Source of the DNA: Gammaproteobacteria bacterium
GTDB taxonomy: Bacteria; Pseudomonadota; Gammaproteobacteria; Pseudomonadales; Pseudomonadaceae
Direction: 5' to 3'
NCBI GenBank assembly: GCA_018816095.1
Contig: JAHIWP010000087.1
Coordinates: 1-64,000 of the forward strand
Length of the DNA stretch: 64,000 bases
Each line of letters opens with the position of its first letter. Within the stretch, counting starts at the first letter, position 1. This document shows positions 36,280 through 45,695 of the stretch, one piece after another. Below the pieces are notes generated by a model. It ran no database searches, was not told the DNA's origin, and saw only the letters and a list, made by a program, of their open reading frames with translations. Both the position numbers and the translations under genes were made by a program.

Positions 36280-36813
36280 ATGAAAGCCCAGCTAGAAGAA
36301 CTGATCAGCAAAATAAGCTCGGGCTGCATGTTGCCGGAAGAAATCAGCAAGATCGCCGACGAAGCGGCCCAGGCCTACGCCGACCCGCAGGCATTTCTCG
36401 CCGCCAACCCGGATATCAACTACGACGACAGCTTCCCGATTCCACTGGGCGAATGGGTGGTAATCGGCAGCCTGCCGGAAACCGTGCTGTTCCAGGCGGA
36501 TAGTTATGAGGCGCTGTTCCAGCAAATCGTCGAGTCGTTCGGCCCGCAGGTGAGTTTTGTGCTCAAGCCCAAGCAGCTGGCCAAAGTCGAGCCGCTGAAA
36601 GCGCTGAATCGCATTCAGGTACAACTCGCAAGCCTGTCGCCGGAAACTCAGGGTTATGTGCTAGTGGATTTCAGCGAGCCGCTGGATGAAGCCCTGCAAG
36701 CCGTGCTGGTGTATAGCAGCGACCTGGCGCGGGTGATGGAGCTGGCCGTCGAAGTCGGTATCTACGCAGCCCCGGCTTACGAAGCCCTGAAAGCCGCACA
36801 GAACCAGGAGTAA
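36280..36813 (+). CDS. Conserved hypothetical protein
   Basis: A 177-aa protein with a strong ribosome binding site (GAGGA) 10 bp before the ATG. It is acidic, soluble and without signal peptide, Cys cluster or membrane segment. The first half has NPDINYDDSFPIPLGEWVVI, then alternating strands and helices; DFSEPLDEALQAVLVYSSDL lies near residue 130. I do not recognise the family. It is divergent from pgm and convergent with the anti-sigma gene. Confidence 0.7.
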   Translation: MKAQLEELISKISSGCMLPEEISKIADEAAQAYADPQAFLAANPDINYDDSFPIPLGEWVVIGSLPETVLFQADSYEALFQQIVESFGPQVSFVLKPKQLAKVEPLKALNRIQVQLASLSPETQGYVLVDFSEPLDEALQAVLVYSSDLARVMELAVEVGIYAAPAYEALKAAQNQE

Positions 36814-36834
36814 GCGGGCTCGCCGGCAACCCAC

Positions 36835-37068
36835 TCAGCGCTGCTGGCGGCGTAACTCGGCAAGTTTGTCGGCTATTTCATCAAGTTCAGCGTGCTGCCC
36901 ACGCGGTAACTGGCGCAGCACCGCCTGACTCAAACGCATTTGCTTGATAAACCGCCGGCAGTTCACACACATGGCCAAGTGCATGCGCATCGACCAGCGC
37001 TGACGGACGCCCAACTGGCCATCGATATAGTCGCTGGAATGGGCCACCAAGCCCTTGCAGCTCAACAT
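36835..37068 (-). CDS. Zinc-finger (zf-HC2) anti-sigma factor
   Basis: A 77-aa protein with HLAMCVNC (H31, C35, C38), the H-x3-C-x2-C zinc motif of ZAS anti-sigma factors. There is no membrane segment, so it would be a soluble, possibly redox-sensing, anti-sigma. Its start overlaps the sigma-factor stop by 7 bp, the usual arrangement for a sigma/anti-sigma pair. Confidence 0.88.
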   Translation of the reverse strand: MLSCKGLVAHSSDYIDGQLGVRQRWSMRMHLAMCVNCRRFIKQMRLSQAVLRQLPRGQHAELDEIADKLAELRRQQR

Positions 37069-37670
37069 TGCCCAGTCTCCTCAAAATGCTCCAAGGTGGC
37101 GAAGACCTTGAGTCGCGCGCGGTGCAGCAGCACCCGCACATTGGAGAGCGAGACCTGCAAAAGATTACAAATCTCCTCCAGCGCAAGCCCTTCGCGCTCA
37201 CGCAGCTGCAGCACGCTGCTTTGCAGCTCGGACAGGCTGGCGAGGGTTTTCTCCAGGCATTCACGCAGCTCATCTTCGCTCAGCAGCGCCTCTGGAGAGT
37301 CGTGATGCCAGGCATGCGGCGCCAAAAACCAATGGCCATCTGCGCGGAAGCGTTCATCGCCAACGCTGCCGTGCGGCGAGGGAATATCGTCGAGCAATAC
37401 TTCGCGGCGATTACCTTTCAGACGGGTTTTCGCCGTGTTGGCGGTAATGGTCAGCAGCCAGGTTTTCAGGCTCGAACGTGCCTGAAAACCATCAAGGCTG
37501 CGCACCACGGCTAACCAGGCGTCCTGCACCACTTCATCGGCATTGCGGCTGCCGACAATCGCAAAGGCCACCGCGCGCATCGCCCCCTGGTAAGTAGCAA
37601 CCAGCTCGCGATAAGCCTTTTGCTCGCCTGCACGCAGGCGGGGCAGTAGCTCAGCGTCATTTACCGGCAT
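37062..37670 (-). CDS. ECF-type RNA polymerase sigma factor
   Basis: A 202-aa protein starting MPVNDAELLPRLRAGEQKAY at the ATG ending at 37670, after a GAGG. Region 2 is YRELVATYQGAMRAVAFAIV, then NADEVVQDAWLAVVRSLDGF and SLKTWLLTITANTAKTRL. Region 4 is LREREGLALEEICNLLQVSL then SNVRVLLHRARLKV. Between them lies an unusually long linker (about 107-150) with FRADGHWFLAPHAWHHD, seen in some RpoE-like Pseudomonas sigma factors. It is paired with the overlapping ZAS anti-sigma gene. Confidence 0.92.
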   Translation of the reverse strand: MPVNDAELLPRLRAGEQKAYRELVATYQGAMRAVAFAIVGSRNADEVVQDAWLAVVRSLDGFQARSSLKTWLLTITANTAKTRLKGNRREVLLDDIPSPHGSVGDERFRADGHWFLAPHAWHHDSPEALLSEDELRECLEKTLASLSELQSSVLQLREREGLALEEICNLLQVSLSNVRVLLHRARLKVFATLEHFEETGQC

Positions 37671-37763
37671 CGTCACAATCGCCTCAAGGCCAGCGCGGAC
37701 GCTGAGCAGCCGCGCCTGCTTGCAACGCAGCATCGCCAAGCGCAGCAGGCATTAAAGTGATGC

Positions 37764-38891
37764 TCAGCGTTTACGCAGGATCACGCTACCAATCGAATAG
37801 CCCGCACCAAACGAGCTGAGTACACCCAGCGCACCGCTCGGCAGGTCTTCCTGGTGTTTGTGCAGGGCGATTACCGAGCCGGCCGAACTGGTGTTGGCGT
37901 AGGTGTCGAGAATCACCGGTGCCTCACCAGGCTCGGCGTCACGGCCGAGCAGCTTGCGCGCGATCAGCAGGTTCATATTGAGGTTGGCCTGGTGCAGCCA
38001 GAAGCGCTTCACATCGCCCACATTCAGCTTGTTCTCGGCCAGGTGCGCGGCAATCAGCTCGGCAACCATTGGGCAGACATCCTTGAACACCTTGCGGCCT
38101 TCCTGGACGAACAGCTTGTCGCGCGCGCCAACGCCCTCTTCCGCACAGCGGTTGAGGAAGCCGAAGTTATTGCGGATATTGTTGCTGAACTGGGTAATCA
38201 GCTTGGTGCCGACGATATCGAACTGGTAGTTCGAGGTGGCCTGGTCAGCACGCTCGATGATTACCGCCGTGGCGGCGTCACCGAAAATAAAGTGGCTGTC
38301 GCGGTCGCGGAAGTTCAGGTGGCCGGTGCAGATTTCCGGGTTGACCATCAAAATCGCGCGGGCCTGGCCCAGTTGCACGCTGTTAGCGGCCGCCTGGATG
38401 CCGAAGGTGGCCGAGGAGCAGGCCACGTTCATGTCGTAACCAAAACCCTGGATCCCCAGCGCGGCCTGCACTTCAATCGCCACGGCCGGGTAGGCGCGTT
38501 GCAGGTTGGAGCACGCGACGATCACCCCGTCGATATCCGCAGCGGTCTTGCCGGCACGGGCCATGGCATCTTTAGCAGCGCCTACGGCCATTTCGCAAAG
38601 AATGCCCCACTCGTTGTTGTTGCGCTCAGGGAGGCGCGGCGCCATGCGCTCAGGGTCAAGAATCCCAGCTTTATCCATGACAAAGCGACTCTTGATACCG
38701 GAGGCTTTCTCGATAAAACCGCTGCTCGACTCACTCAGCGCTTCAACCTCACCGCTGGCGATAGCCGCCGCATTGTCGGCATTGAACTGCTGCACATAGG
38801 CATTGAACGACTCAACCAACTCATCGTTGGAAATACTGTTTGCCGGGGTATAGAGGCCGGTACCGCTGATCACGACGTTATGCACAGTCAT
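37764..38891 (-). CDS. Beta-ketoacyl-ACP synthase III (FabH2-like)
   Basis: A 375-aa thiolase-fold enzyme with the Cys-His-Asn triad: C158 in [11 protein letters not shown]300 in FWLHQANLN and N333 in TYANTSSAG. It condenses an acyl-CoA starter with malonyl-ACP. At 375 residues it is longer than FabH (about 317) because of an N-terminal insert ([20 protein letters not shown]). This is the form encoded as fabH2 in P. aeruginosa, with a role in long-chain or specialised starters. Confidence 0.92.
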   Translation of the reverse strand: MTVHNVVISGTGLYTPANSISNDELVESFNAYVQQFNADNAAAIASGEVEALSESSSGFIEKASGIKSRFVMDKAGILDPERMAPRLPERNNNEWGILCEMAVGAAKDAMARAGKTAADIDGVIVACSNLQRAYPAVAIEVQAALGIQGFGYDMNVACSSATFGIQAAANSVQLGQARAILMVNPEICTGHLNFRDRDSHFIFGDAATAVIIERADQATSNYQFDIVGTKLITQFSNNIRNNFGFLNRCAEEGVGARDKLFVQEGRKVFKDVCPMVAELIAAHLAENKLNVGDVKRFWLHQANLNMNLLIARKLLGRDAEPGEAPVILDTYANTSSAGSVIALHKHQEDLPSGALGVLSSFGAGYSIGSVILRKR

Positions 38892-39221
38892 TCCTCATGT
38901 TCTTCGCCGCAGGCAGCGGCCAGTTATCCAATAGGCCCAAGGCGCACGCCACGGGCAAAAAAACGGCTGACAGGCACAGCAAACTCAGTCCATGAAACGG
39001 CCTGTTACTTATGACGGAGTTTGCCACAGCCATGGGCCCTTCGTCCGCTCAGTACGTCAGGGTAAATGCGACATCCTGCCGGCTATTGAGGCAAAGAGGC
39101 GCACAACGTAGCGCAAGACACATCCCAACAGCGCCCCAGTCGCTTGACTAGCGGGTCACGACATGAAAGAACAGGGCCTCGCAGGTGCTGTCCTGCCCCC
39201 TCCTGCCCTGGACACAGTTTT
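38892..39221. other. 330-bp divergent gap with no recognisable feature
   Basis: The gap lies between the KAS III and LysE starts. It should hold both promoters, but I see no operator repeat, terminator or credible small gene. The LysE frame is open upstream to 39144 without a good start. Confidence 0.4.
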
Positions 39222-39833
39222 ATGGCCCTACATACCTGGCTTTTATTTGTGACTGCAGTATTTGGCCTGGCCCTAACTCCAGGGCCAAACGGCCTGCTCG
39301 CGCTCAGCCATGGGGCCTTATATGGCCACCGCAAAACTCTTTTTACCGTCAGCGGTGGAGTGCTCGGTTTTACCCTGTTGATGGCTTTGTCGATGCTCGG
39401 CATCGGAACCTTGCTGCAGGCCTCGGCGCAGGCGCTGAGCATTCTCAAATGGCTGGGCGGTGCTTATTTGATCTGGCTCGGCATACAGCTCTGGCGCGCG
39501 CCGCCGCTGCATCTGGCCATGGCGGATAAAGCCACCAATAGCAGCGGCTTCAAGCTGTTTCGCCAGGGGCTGTTGTCCGCGCTATCCAACCCCAAGGTGA
39601 TCCTGTTTTTTGGCGCTTTTTTGCCGCAGTTTCTCGACCCGCGTGCGGACCTCTGGCTGCAGTTCGCCATCATGGCCATGACCTTTGCTGTGGTCGAAGG
39701 CAGTGTCGAGTACCTGCTGGCGCGCATGGCCCATCGCGTTCGGCCGTGGTTACAACGCAGCGGCAAAGGCTTTAATCGCTGTTGCGGAGGCCTTTTTGCC
39801 CTCATGGGGGCGGCACTCCCCATGACCCGCTGA
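39222..39833 (+). CDS. LysE-family amino-acid exporter
   Basis: A 203-aa protein with about six membrane helices, started at MALHTWLLFVTAVFGLALTP (ATG 39222). PGPNGLLALSHGALYGHRKT and SALSNPKVILFFGAFLPQFL are the two LysE/RhtB signatures. It exports amino acids or derivatives; the substrate is not predictable. Confidence 0.93.
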   Translation: MALHTWLLFVTAVFGLALTPGPNGLLALSHGALYGHRKTLFTVSGGVLGFTLLMALSMLGIGTLLQASAQALSILKWLGGAYLIWLGIQLWRAPPLHLAMADKATNSSGFKLFRQGLLSALSNPKVILFFGAFLPQFLDPRADLWLQFAIMAMTFAVVEGSVEYLLARMAHRVRPWLQRSGKGFNRCCGGLFALMGAALPMTR

Positions 39834-39865
39834 GCCACTCACTTCGACCAGAAGGATCTGTGCTG

Positions 39866-40594
39866 GTGTTTAAATTGCTGCTGACACTGCTATTGCCCAC
39901 GCTGAGTGCCGTGACATCGGCCAGTGAACGCGCAATACGGTTCTCTATCATCGACAGCTGGGGCATGCCGATGGTGCGCATTGAGCAGGGCCAGGCCGTC
40001 GAAGGCTTTCTGGTTGACCTGCAACAGCGCATGGCCGCCAAGATCGGACGCAAGGCCGACATGCTGGTGATGCCGAGCCTTCGTATAGGGTACGCAATGG
40101 CCAGCGGCGAGATTGATGTGCGCTGCTATGTCAGCCCGAACTGGATCAACGACAGTCACTATCGTTTTATCTGGAGCCTGCCCTTTATGACCCAGCGCGA
40201 CCTGCTGCTGGGTAACCGCGCCGAACAACTGCAACCCGAAGCGCTGCACGGTGAGCGCTTGGGTACAGTCCTTGGTTTCACCTATCCGCGCCTGGACCCG
40301 CTGTTCAACAGCGGGCAGATCCAACGTGAAGACTCCCGCACCCAAGATCAGGTGCTGCACAAACTGAGCGCCGGACGCTACCGCTACGCCATCAGCAATG
40401 AGCTGTCGCTAAGCTGGTTCAACCGTCATCAACTACCGGGGCAAAAACTCTACGCACTCAGCGAAGTCGCCGCCGACCCGGTTTCCTGCATGGTTCGCGA
40501 CGCAGCGGATGTGCCCACCATGGCCTTGCTACGCGCCATGGTGCAGATGAAACAGGCGGGGGAATTCGATGCGCTGCTTGCCCGCTATCGCTGA
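39866..40594 (+). CDS. Periplasmic solute-binding-like protein (SBP_bac_3 type)
   Basis: A 242-aa protein if started at the GTG at 39866, nine bases after AGGA; GTG 39860 is possible. The signal peptide is VFKLLLTLLLPTLSAVTSA. ERAIRFSIIDSWGMPMVRIE and VEGFLVDLQQRMAAKIGRKA resemble family 3 substrate-binding proteins. The inter-domain part has LGTVLGFTYPRLDPLF and the C-terminus is short. No ABC permease or ATPase genes lie nearby, so it may be an orphan or a sensor-like binding protein. Confidence 0.8.
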   Translation: MFKLLLTLLLPTLSAVTSASERAIRFSIIDSWGMPMVRIEQGQAVEGFLVDLQQRMAAKIGRKADMLVMPSLRIGYAMASGEIDVRCYVSPNWINDSHYRFIWSLPFMTQRDLLLGNRAEQLQPEALHGERLGTVLGFTYPRLDPLFNSGQIQREDSRTQDQVLHKLSAGRYRYAISNELSLSWFNRHQLPGQKLYALSEVAADPVSCMVRDAADVPTMALLRAMVQMKQAGEFDALLARYR

Positions 40595-40692
40595 GTGATG
40601 CAGCAAGCAACGGGGCGTACGCTAACAATAGGGCGGACTGACATGGCCGATGCTCACAGGCACCGGCCATTCAGGGAAGGACTGAGCAGGGT

Positions 40693-41118
40693 TTACTCGG
40701 TTACCGGCAAGATATCGAAGCCCTTGCGGTTATCGCTGACGATGCGGAAATCCTGTTGCGAGCCAGGTTGCACCTTCACCGCCAGTTCGCGGCGCAGGCG
40801 GCCCTTGCCACACAGGGTGTCGTCCATCTCGTCGATGCCAATGCTCAGCACCCGCGTACCGCTTGGTACCTGAAAGCGCACTTGCTCACCTACGCCGATG
40901 CGCGCCGCCACCGTGCGGTCCACCAGCACCGCAACATAGCAACCACTGCCCATGCCGCCAAAATCACGGTTGACCCGCAACTCCCCGCCCTGCCCCAGCG
41001 GCGCTTGATAGCCGAGCAAACGCTCTGCGGGCACAGGCTTGATATCTTCCGGCGCAGGCTTCCAGGACGAACAGCCGGCCAACAGCAACAGCGGTAAAAC
41101 GGCACCAATCAATCGCAT
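40693..41118 (-). CDS. Conserved hypothetical lipoprotein
   Basis: A 141-aa protein from the ATG ending at 41118, with GGAGGG upstream. The signal is MRLIGAVLPLLLLAG with a lipobox Cys16. The mature protein (ERLLGYQAPLGQGGELRVNR, then GMGSGCYVAVLVDRTVAARI) looks like a small all-beta domain with three Cys and ends in FDILPVTE. No function is known. It lies downstream of the HIT gene on the same strand, beyond a terminator. Confidence 0.82.
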   Translation of the reverse strand: MRLIGAVLPLLLLAGCSSWKPAPEDIKPVPAERLLGYQAPLGQGGELRVNRDFGGMGSGCYVAVLVDRTVAARIGVGEQVRFQVPSGTRVLSIGIDEMDDTLCGKGRLRRELAVKVQPGSQQDFRIVSDNRKGFDILPVTE

Positions 41119-41148
41119 GGGAGCCCTCCATGGGCGCGGGGAAGAAAC

Positions 41149-41171
41149 ACCGCCAGCAACAGCTGGCGGTT
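41149..41171 (-). terminator. Rho-independent terminator after the HIT gene
   Basis: On the minus strand ACCGCCAG pairs with CTGGCGGT (41149-41156 and 41163-41170), followed by a T-rich stretch. Confidence 0.75.
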
Positions 41172-41226
41172 TGAGTATTGCCGCAGGCACAGTCGACCTC
41201 AAGTCATACAGGCGCACATCGCCGAA

Positions 41227-41664
41227 TCAGCTGGCGAGCCGTTTAAGCAAGCGCGCCTGCAACGCCGCCAATGCTTCTGGCTCGGCCTTACCGGCAGCAT
41301 GTACCCCCAGCGCCTCACCCTCGTAGCGCGGCACGATGTGCACATGAATGTGAAACACCGTTTGCCCCGCCGGCGCGCCATTGAACTGCGCCACTTGCAC
41401 CCCAGCTGGCTCCAGCTCGCTCACCAGCACACCCGTAATTTGCTGCACCACTGCCATAACCTTGCTCAAGCTGGCGGCATCGATATCCAGAATATTGCGC
41501 GCCGCCGAGCGCTTAGGGATGACCAGCGTATGCCCGTAGGACTGCGGAAACACATCGAGAAAGGCCAGCACATCTTCGTCTTCATACAGCTTGTAGCAAG
41601 GGGCTTCGCCACGGATGATCTGAGCAAAGATGTTCTGGCTGTCGTATTCGCCGTGCAGGCTCAT
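41227..41664 (-). CDS. HIT-family nucleotide hydrolase/transferase
   Basis: A 145-aa protein from the ATG ending at 41664, after GGAG. The histidine triad is FHIHVHIVP; CYKLYEDEDVLAFLDVFPQS, then YGHTLVIPKR, is the usual N-terminal half. Members hydrolyse AMP-linked or Ap4A-type compounds. The exact substrate is not predictable. Confidence 0.93.
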   Translation of the reverse strand: MSLHGEYDSQNIFAQIIRGEAPCYKLYEDEDVLAFLDVFPQSYGHTLVIPKRSAARNILDIDAASLSKVMAVVQQITGVLVSELEPAGVQVAQFNGAPAGQTVFHIHVHIVPRYEGEALGVHAAGKAEPEALAALQARLLKRLAS

Positions 41665-41796
41665 CGTGTTCTCCATTACGCAGGGTTGAAATAACCCCAA
41701 CCATACCGACTTCTGCGTACAGAGAAAAACCAGCTACCTGACCAAACAGCCAATCACCGCTATCCTGCGCCTTTGACCCGCCAATACGGAGCGCCC

Positions 41797-42501
41797 ATGT
41801 CAGCCCTGTCCACCTACCCGATCACGCAGAAATGGCCCGCCCAGCACCCCGAGCGCTTACAGCTTTATTCGCTGCCCACCCCCAACGGGGTCAAGGCTTC
41901 AATCATGCTGGAGGAGATTGGCCTGCCCTATGAAGCGCACCTGGTCAGCTTTGACAGCGATGACCAGCTCAGCAGCGAATTCCTCTCGCTCAACCCCAAC
42001 AACAAAATTCCCGCCATCCTCGACCCCAACGGTCCAGGCGGCCAACCACTGGCGCTGTTCGAGTCAGGGGCCATCCTGATCTACCTGGCGGAAAAAACCG
42101 GCCAGCTGCTGGCCCAAGACCCCGCCACACGTTATGAAACCCTGCAATGGCTGATGTGGCAAATGGGCGGCATCGGCCCGATGTTTGGTCAGTTGGGCTT
42201 CTTCCATAAATTCGCCGGCAAGGATTACCCGGACAAACGCCCGCGCGACCGTTATGTCGCCGAATCCCAGCGCTTGCTCGGCGTGCTGGATAAACGCCTG
42301 CAAGGTCGCGCCTGGATCATGGGGGATGCTTACAGCATCGCCGACATCGCCACCTTCCCCTGGGTGCGCAACCTGGTGGGGTTCTACGAAGCGGGCGAGC
42401 TGGTGGAGTTCGAGCGGTTCAGCAATGTACAGCGCGTGCTGCACGCATTCGTCGAGCGCCCAGCGGTGATCAAGGGACTGGCGACACCTGCTCGCGGCTG
42501 A
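41797..42501 (+). CDS. Glutathione S-transferase (Ure2/YfcG-like)
   Basis: A 234-aa protein from ATG 41797. The thioredoxin-fold part has LYSLPTPNGVKASIMLEEIG and NPNNKIPAILDPNGPGGQPL, with GSH-binding ESGAILIYL. The helical part has MWQMGGIGPMFGQLGFFHKF then YSIADIATFPWVRN. The TPNGVK N-terminus and 'GPMFGQ' place it with the nu-class disulfide-bond oxidoreductases (YfcG/YghU) rather than classical conjugating GSTs. Confidence 0.92.
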   Translation: MSALSTYPITQKWPAQHPERLQLYSLPTPNGVKASIMLEEIGLPYEAHLVSFDSDDQLSSEFLSLNPNNKIPAILDPNGPGGQPLALFESGAILIYLAEKTGQLLAQDPATRYETLQWLMWQMGGIGPMFGQLGFFHKFAGKDYPDKRPRDRYVAESQRLLGVLDKRLQGRAWIMGDAYSIADIATFPWVRNLVGFYEAGELVEFERFSNVQRVLHAFVERPAVIKGLATPARG

Positions 42502-42576
42502 CTTACAACACCCGCGCCCCCACAGCGCTACGAGAGTTTCTATGAATAACCACCTTCAACAGCCAGCGGTGACAGC

Positions 42577-44286
42577 ATGATTGAGGTAACCGAAGTTTCC
42601 ATTGCCGAGCTACGCGCCGCACTCGAAACCGGCCAGACCACGGCGGTCGAATTGGTACAGGCCTATCTTGCGCGCATCGCCGCCTACGACGGCGCCGACA
42701 CACCGACCCAGCTCAACGCGGTGGTGGTGCACAACCCCGAAGCGCTGCAGGAAGCCCAAGCCTCGGACGCACGCCGCGCACGTGGTGAGTGCCTCGGCCC
42801 ACTCGACGGCATCCCGTACACGGCCAAAGACAGCTACCTGGTCAAAGGCCTTACCGCCGCCTCCGGCAGCCCAGCCTTCAAGGATTTGGTCGCCTACCGC
42901 GATGCCTTCACCATCGAACGCCTGCGCGGCGCCGGGGCCATTTGCCTGGGCAAGACCAATATGCCGCCTATGGCCAACGGTGGCATGCAGCGCGGCGTCT
43001 ATGGCCGTGCCGAAAGCCCGTATAACGCCGACTACCTCACTGCGCCTTTCGCCTCCGGTTCGTCTAACGGTGCAGGCACCGCCACCGCCGCCAGCTTTGC
43101 CGCCTTCGGCCTGGCCGAAGAAACCTGGTCGAGCGGCCGTGGCCCGGCGTCCAACAATGGTTTGTGTGCCTACACGCCCTCGCGCGGGGTCATCTCGGTG
43201 CGCGGTAACTGGCCACTGACGCCGACCATGGACGTAGTCGTACCGTTCGCCCGCACCATGGCCGACCTGCTCGAAGTACTCGACGTCATAGTCGCCGATG
43301 ATAGCGATACGCGCGGCGACCTCTGGCGCCTGCAGCCCTGGGTGCCGATTCCTCCGGCATCCTCGGTGCGTCCAGCAAGCTATGCGCAACTGGCCGCCAA
43401 GGCCGATGCCTTGGCCGGTAAACGCTTCGGCGTGCCGCGCATGTTTATCAATAAAGATGAAGACGCCGGCACCAGCGACAACCCTGGCATTGGTGGGCCG
43501 ACGGGCCAACGCATCCACACCCGCCCGACGGTGATTGCCCTCTGGGAGCGAGCACGCCAGGCCCTGGAGGCGGCCGGGGCGCACGTCATCGAGGTGGACT
43601 TCCCGCTGGTGTCCAACTGTGAGGGCGATCGCCCAGGCGCGCCGACCGTTTACAACCGCGGCATCGTCACCCCGGAATTCCTGCATGACGAGTTGTGGGA
43701 GTTGAGCGGCTGGGCCTTCGACGACTTCCTGCGCGCCAACGGCGACCCCAAGCTCAATCGCCTGGCGGATGTCGATGGCCCGCAGATCTTCCCCCACGAC
43801 CCCGGCACCCTGCCCAACCGCGAAGGCGACCTGGCCGCCGGCATGGATGAATACGTGCGCATGGCCGAACGCGGCATCACCCCGTGGAACGAAATCAGCA
43901 CCCTGCCCGACGGCCTGCGCGGCCTGGAAAAAACCCGCAAGCTCGACCTGGAGGACTGGATGGCGCAACTCGGCCTCGACGCCGTGCTGTTCCCCACCGT
44001 GGCCGACGTCGGCCCGGCGGACGCCGATGTAAACCCCGCGTCTGCCGACATCGCCTGGAGCAATGGCGTCTGGGTCGCCAACGGCAACCTGGCCATCCGC
44101 CATCTGGGCGTGCCCACCGTCACCGTGCCAATGGGCGTGATGGCCGATATCGGCATGCCCGTCGGCCTGACCTTCGCCGGCCGCGCCTACGACGACTCGG
44201 CCCTGCTGCGCTTTGCGTGTGCATTCGAGTCAACCGGCTCGAAACGCCTGGTACCGCCGCGTACCCCGCCACTAACGCGCGGCTGA
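42577..44286 (+). CDS. Amidase signature family protein
   Basis: A 569-aa protein. The catalytic Lys is in TAKDSYLVKGLTAASGSPAF; the Ser-rich loop reads FASGSSNGAGTATAASFAAF, then GLAEETWSSGRGPASNNGL, carrying the cis-Ser and nucleophile Ser of the Ser-cisSer-Lys triad. The usual GGSSGGSA is altered to SGSSNGAG. It has no signal peptide. The enzyme would hydrolyse a carboxylic amide; the substrate is unknown. Confidence 0.9.
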   Translation: MIEVTEVSIAELRAALETGQTTAVELVQAYLARIAAYDGADTPTQLNAVVVHNPEALQEAQASDARRARGECLGPLDGIPYTAKDSYLVKGLTAASGSPAFKDLVAYRDAFTIERLRGAGAICLGKTNMPPMANGGMQRGVYGRAESPYNADYLTAPFASGSSNGAGTATAASFAAFGLAEETWSSGRGPASNNGLCAYTPSRGVISVRGNWPLTPTMDVVVPFARTMADLLEVLDVIVADDSDTRGDLWRLQPWVPIPPASSVRPASYAQLAAKADALAGKRFGVPRMFINKDEDAGTSDNPGIGGPTGQRIHTRPTVIALWERARQALEAAGAHVIEVDFPLVSNCEGDRPGAPTVYNRGIVTPEFLHDELWELSGWAFDDFLRANGDPKLNRLADVDGPQIFPHDPGTLPNREGDLAAGMDEYVRMAERGITPWNEISTLPDGLRGLEKTRKLDLEDWMAQLGLDAVLFPTVADVGPADADVNPASADIAWSNGVWVANGNLAIRHLGVPTVTVPMGVMADIGMPVGLTFAGRAYDDSALLRFACAFESTGSKRLVPPRTPPLTRG

Positions 44287-44289
44287 AAC

Positions 44290-44330
44290 AAAAACGGGAC
44301 TGACGCATAAAGCGCCAGTCCCGTTTTTTA
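44290..44330. terminator. Bidirectional terminator after the amidase gene
   Basis: AAAAACGGGACTG pairs with CAGTCCCGTTTTT (within 44290-44329), with A/T runs on both sides, between the amidase and the minus-strand reductase. Confidence 0.92.
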
Positions 44331-44441
44331 TATCCAAGCAGCTCGCCGCCAAACCCGCTTTTTCCCCTGCTCGCTGCATAAGGCCTGGAGGCCGAAGGCT
44401 GCTCTGTCAATGACGCTCGCTCTGGCGCTCAGGCTGCCGGT

Positions 44442-45695
44442 TTAGCGGAATACAAATAGCTCATTGTGCAGATTACTCAGCGGAATCTGGTTGGCACGCA
44501 TCAGGTCACTCACTTTGGCCAACAACTCTTTGGGGCCACAGAAGCTGACATGCACCTTATCTGGCGCACCTCTCGCGACTGCCTGGCGCAGGGTGTCTGC
44601 CAACGTTTCAAGACCGCCTGAGTTACCAACGCACTGCACACCGCGTTGCGCACTCATGGTTTGCAGCGTCTCAAACGGCGGGAAGGCACGCGAGGGATTG
44701 AAGCAATAAACCAAGGTGACTTTGTCGAAATCCTTAGCATTCGGGTCTTGCAGCCAGGAGATAAAAGGCGAAATACCAACACCGGCGCCCACCCATATCT
44801 CCTGCTCAGCCTGAGCAGGCCGCTTAAAGCGTCCATAAGGGGCGTATATATCGGCGTGCATGCCCACTTCGGCGCACTCACACAGTTTTTTCGTGTAATC
44901 CCCCAGCCCCCTGATCACAAACTCAATTTGCCCGTTCGCTGTATTGGCGCTGGCTATTGTGAAGGGGTGCGGCTCACGCAGGCCTTTTTGCTGCATGGAG
45001 AGGAAAGCAAACTGACCCGCTTTGAAGTCAAAGCGCTGATTAACCGGCTCCAGCGTCAAATGCAGGGCGCCCTTGTCTCGGGAGACAGCCACCACCCGAT
45101 ACTCGCCAGCGCGCGCAACAAAGGGGTAAAGCACTAACTTGTAGAACGCCGCCACGACACCGGCCCCGCAGCACAGCACCAGCCAGATACCCGAAGGGCT
45201 GTCCAGGGTGATCGGCGATTTGAAGCTGAGCCAGTGCAAGATCACGATCAGAAACAGAGGCCCGGACAGCTTATGCCACAGCCGCCACTGGCTGTAAGGG
45301 ATATTGCGGTTCAACGCGAGCAGCACAATAAGGCCCAGCGCGACGTAGCTCAATTGCCGCACAAGGCGCGTCCAGTACTTGGATAACTCCAAGATAGGGA
45401 CACTGTTCCACTCGTCCAGATTTGCCTTGAAGACGAAATGATAGGAGGCAAAAATCAGCGCCCAAACGCCCAGCCACTTATGCGTTTCGTAAACCCGGTC
45501 CAAGCCACCAAACATGCTCTCGACAACTTTCCAACGGCTGGCGAGCAGGCAAGAAACAGCCATGTAGACCAGCGCCGCAGTGCCGAGCAGCAGGCTCAAC
45601 GTCGCCGAGGTAAACCAGGTACTGCTTGGTATTTCAAGCAGTAACGTCAGTGCAGTGATCAGCAAAAGACTCACAATGCAGTGCCACGTTTTCAA
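44442..45695 (-). CDS. Ferric reductase-like transmembrane oxidoreductase (heme/FAD/NAD)
   Basis: A 417-aa protein with a TTG start ending at 45695, preceded by GGGAGAG. Six helices in the first 200 residues carry two His pairs (THKWLGVWAL ... ASYHFVFK and LWHKLSGPLF ... VILHWLSF) that can bind two b hemes. A ferredoxin-reductase-like part follows with FAD motif REPHPFTIASA and NAD motif WVGAGVGISPFISWL. It would move electrons from NAD(P)H across the inner membrane; the acceptor (iron, or oxygen as in NOX-like enzymes) is unknown. Confidence 0.9.
   Translation of the reverse strand: MKTWHCIVSLLLITALTLLLEIPSSTWFTSATLSLLLGTAALVYMAVSCLLASRWKVVESMFGGLDRVYETHKWLGVWALIFASYHFVFKANLDEWNSVPILELSKYWTRLVRQLSYVALGLIVLLALNRNIPYSQWRLWHKLSGPLFLIVILHWLSFKSPITLDSPSGIWLVLCCGAGVVAAFYKLVLYPFVARAGEYRVVAVSRDKGALHLTLEPVNQRFDFKAGQFAFLSMQQKGLREPHPFTIASANTANGQIEFVIRGLGDYTKKLCECAEVGMHADIYAPYGRFKRPAQAEQEIWVGAGVGISPFISWLQDPNAKDFDKVTLVYCFNPSRAFPPFETLQTMSAQRGVQCVGNSGGLETLADTLRQAVARGAPDKVHVSFCGPKELLAKVSDLMRANQIPLSNLHNELFVFR

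Noticed and set aside
37854..39014. 386-codon plus-strand frame
   Set aside because: Antisense to the KAS III gene, which has an intact Cys-His-Asn triad.
42610..44103. 497-codon minus-strand frame
   Set aside because: Antisense to the amidase, whose catalytic motifs are clear on the plus strand.
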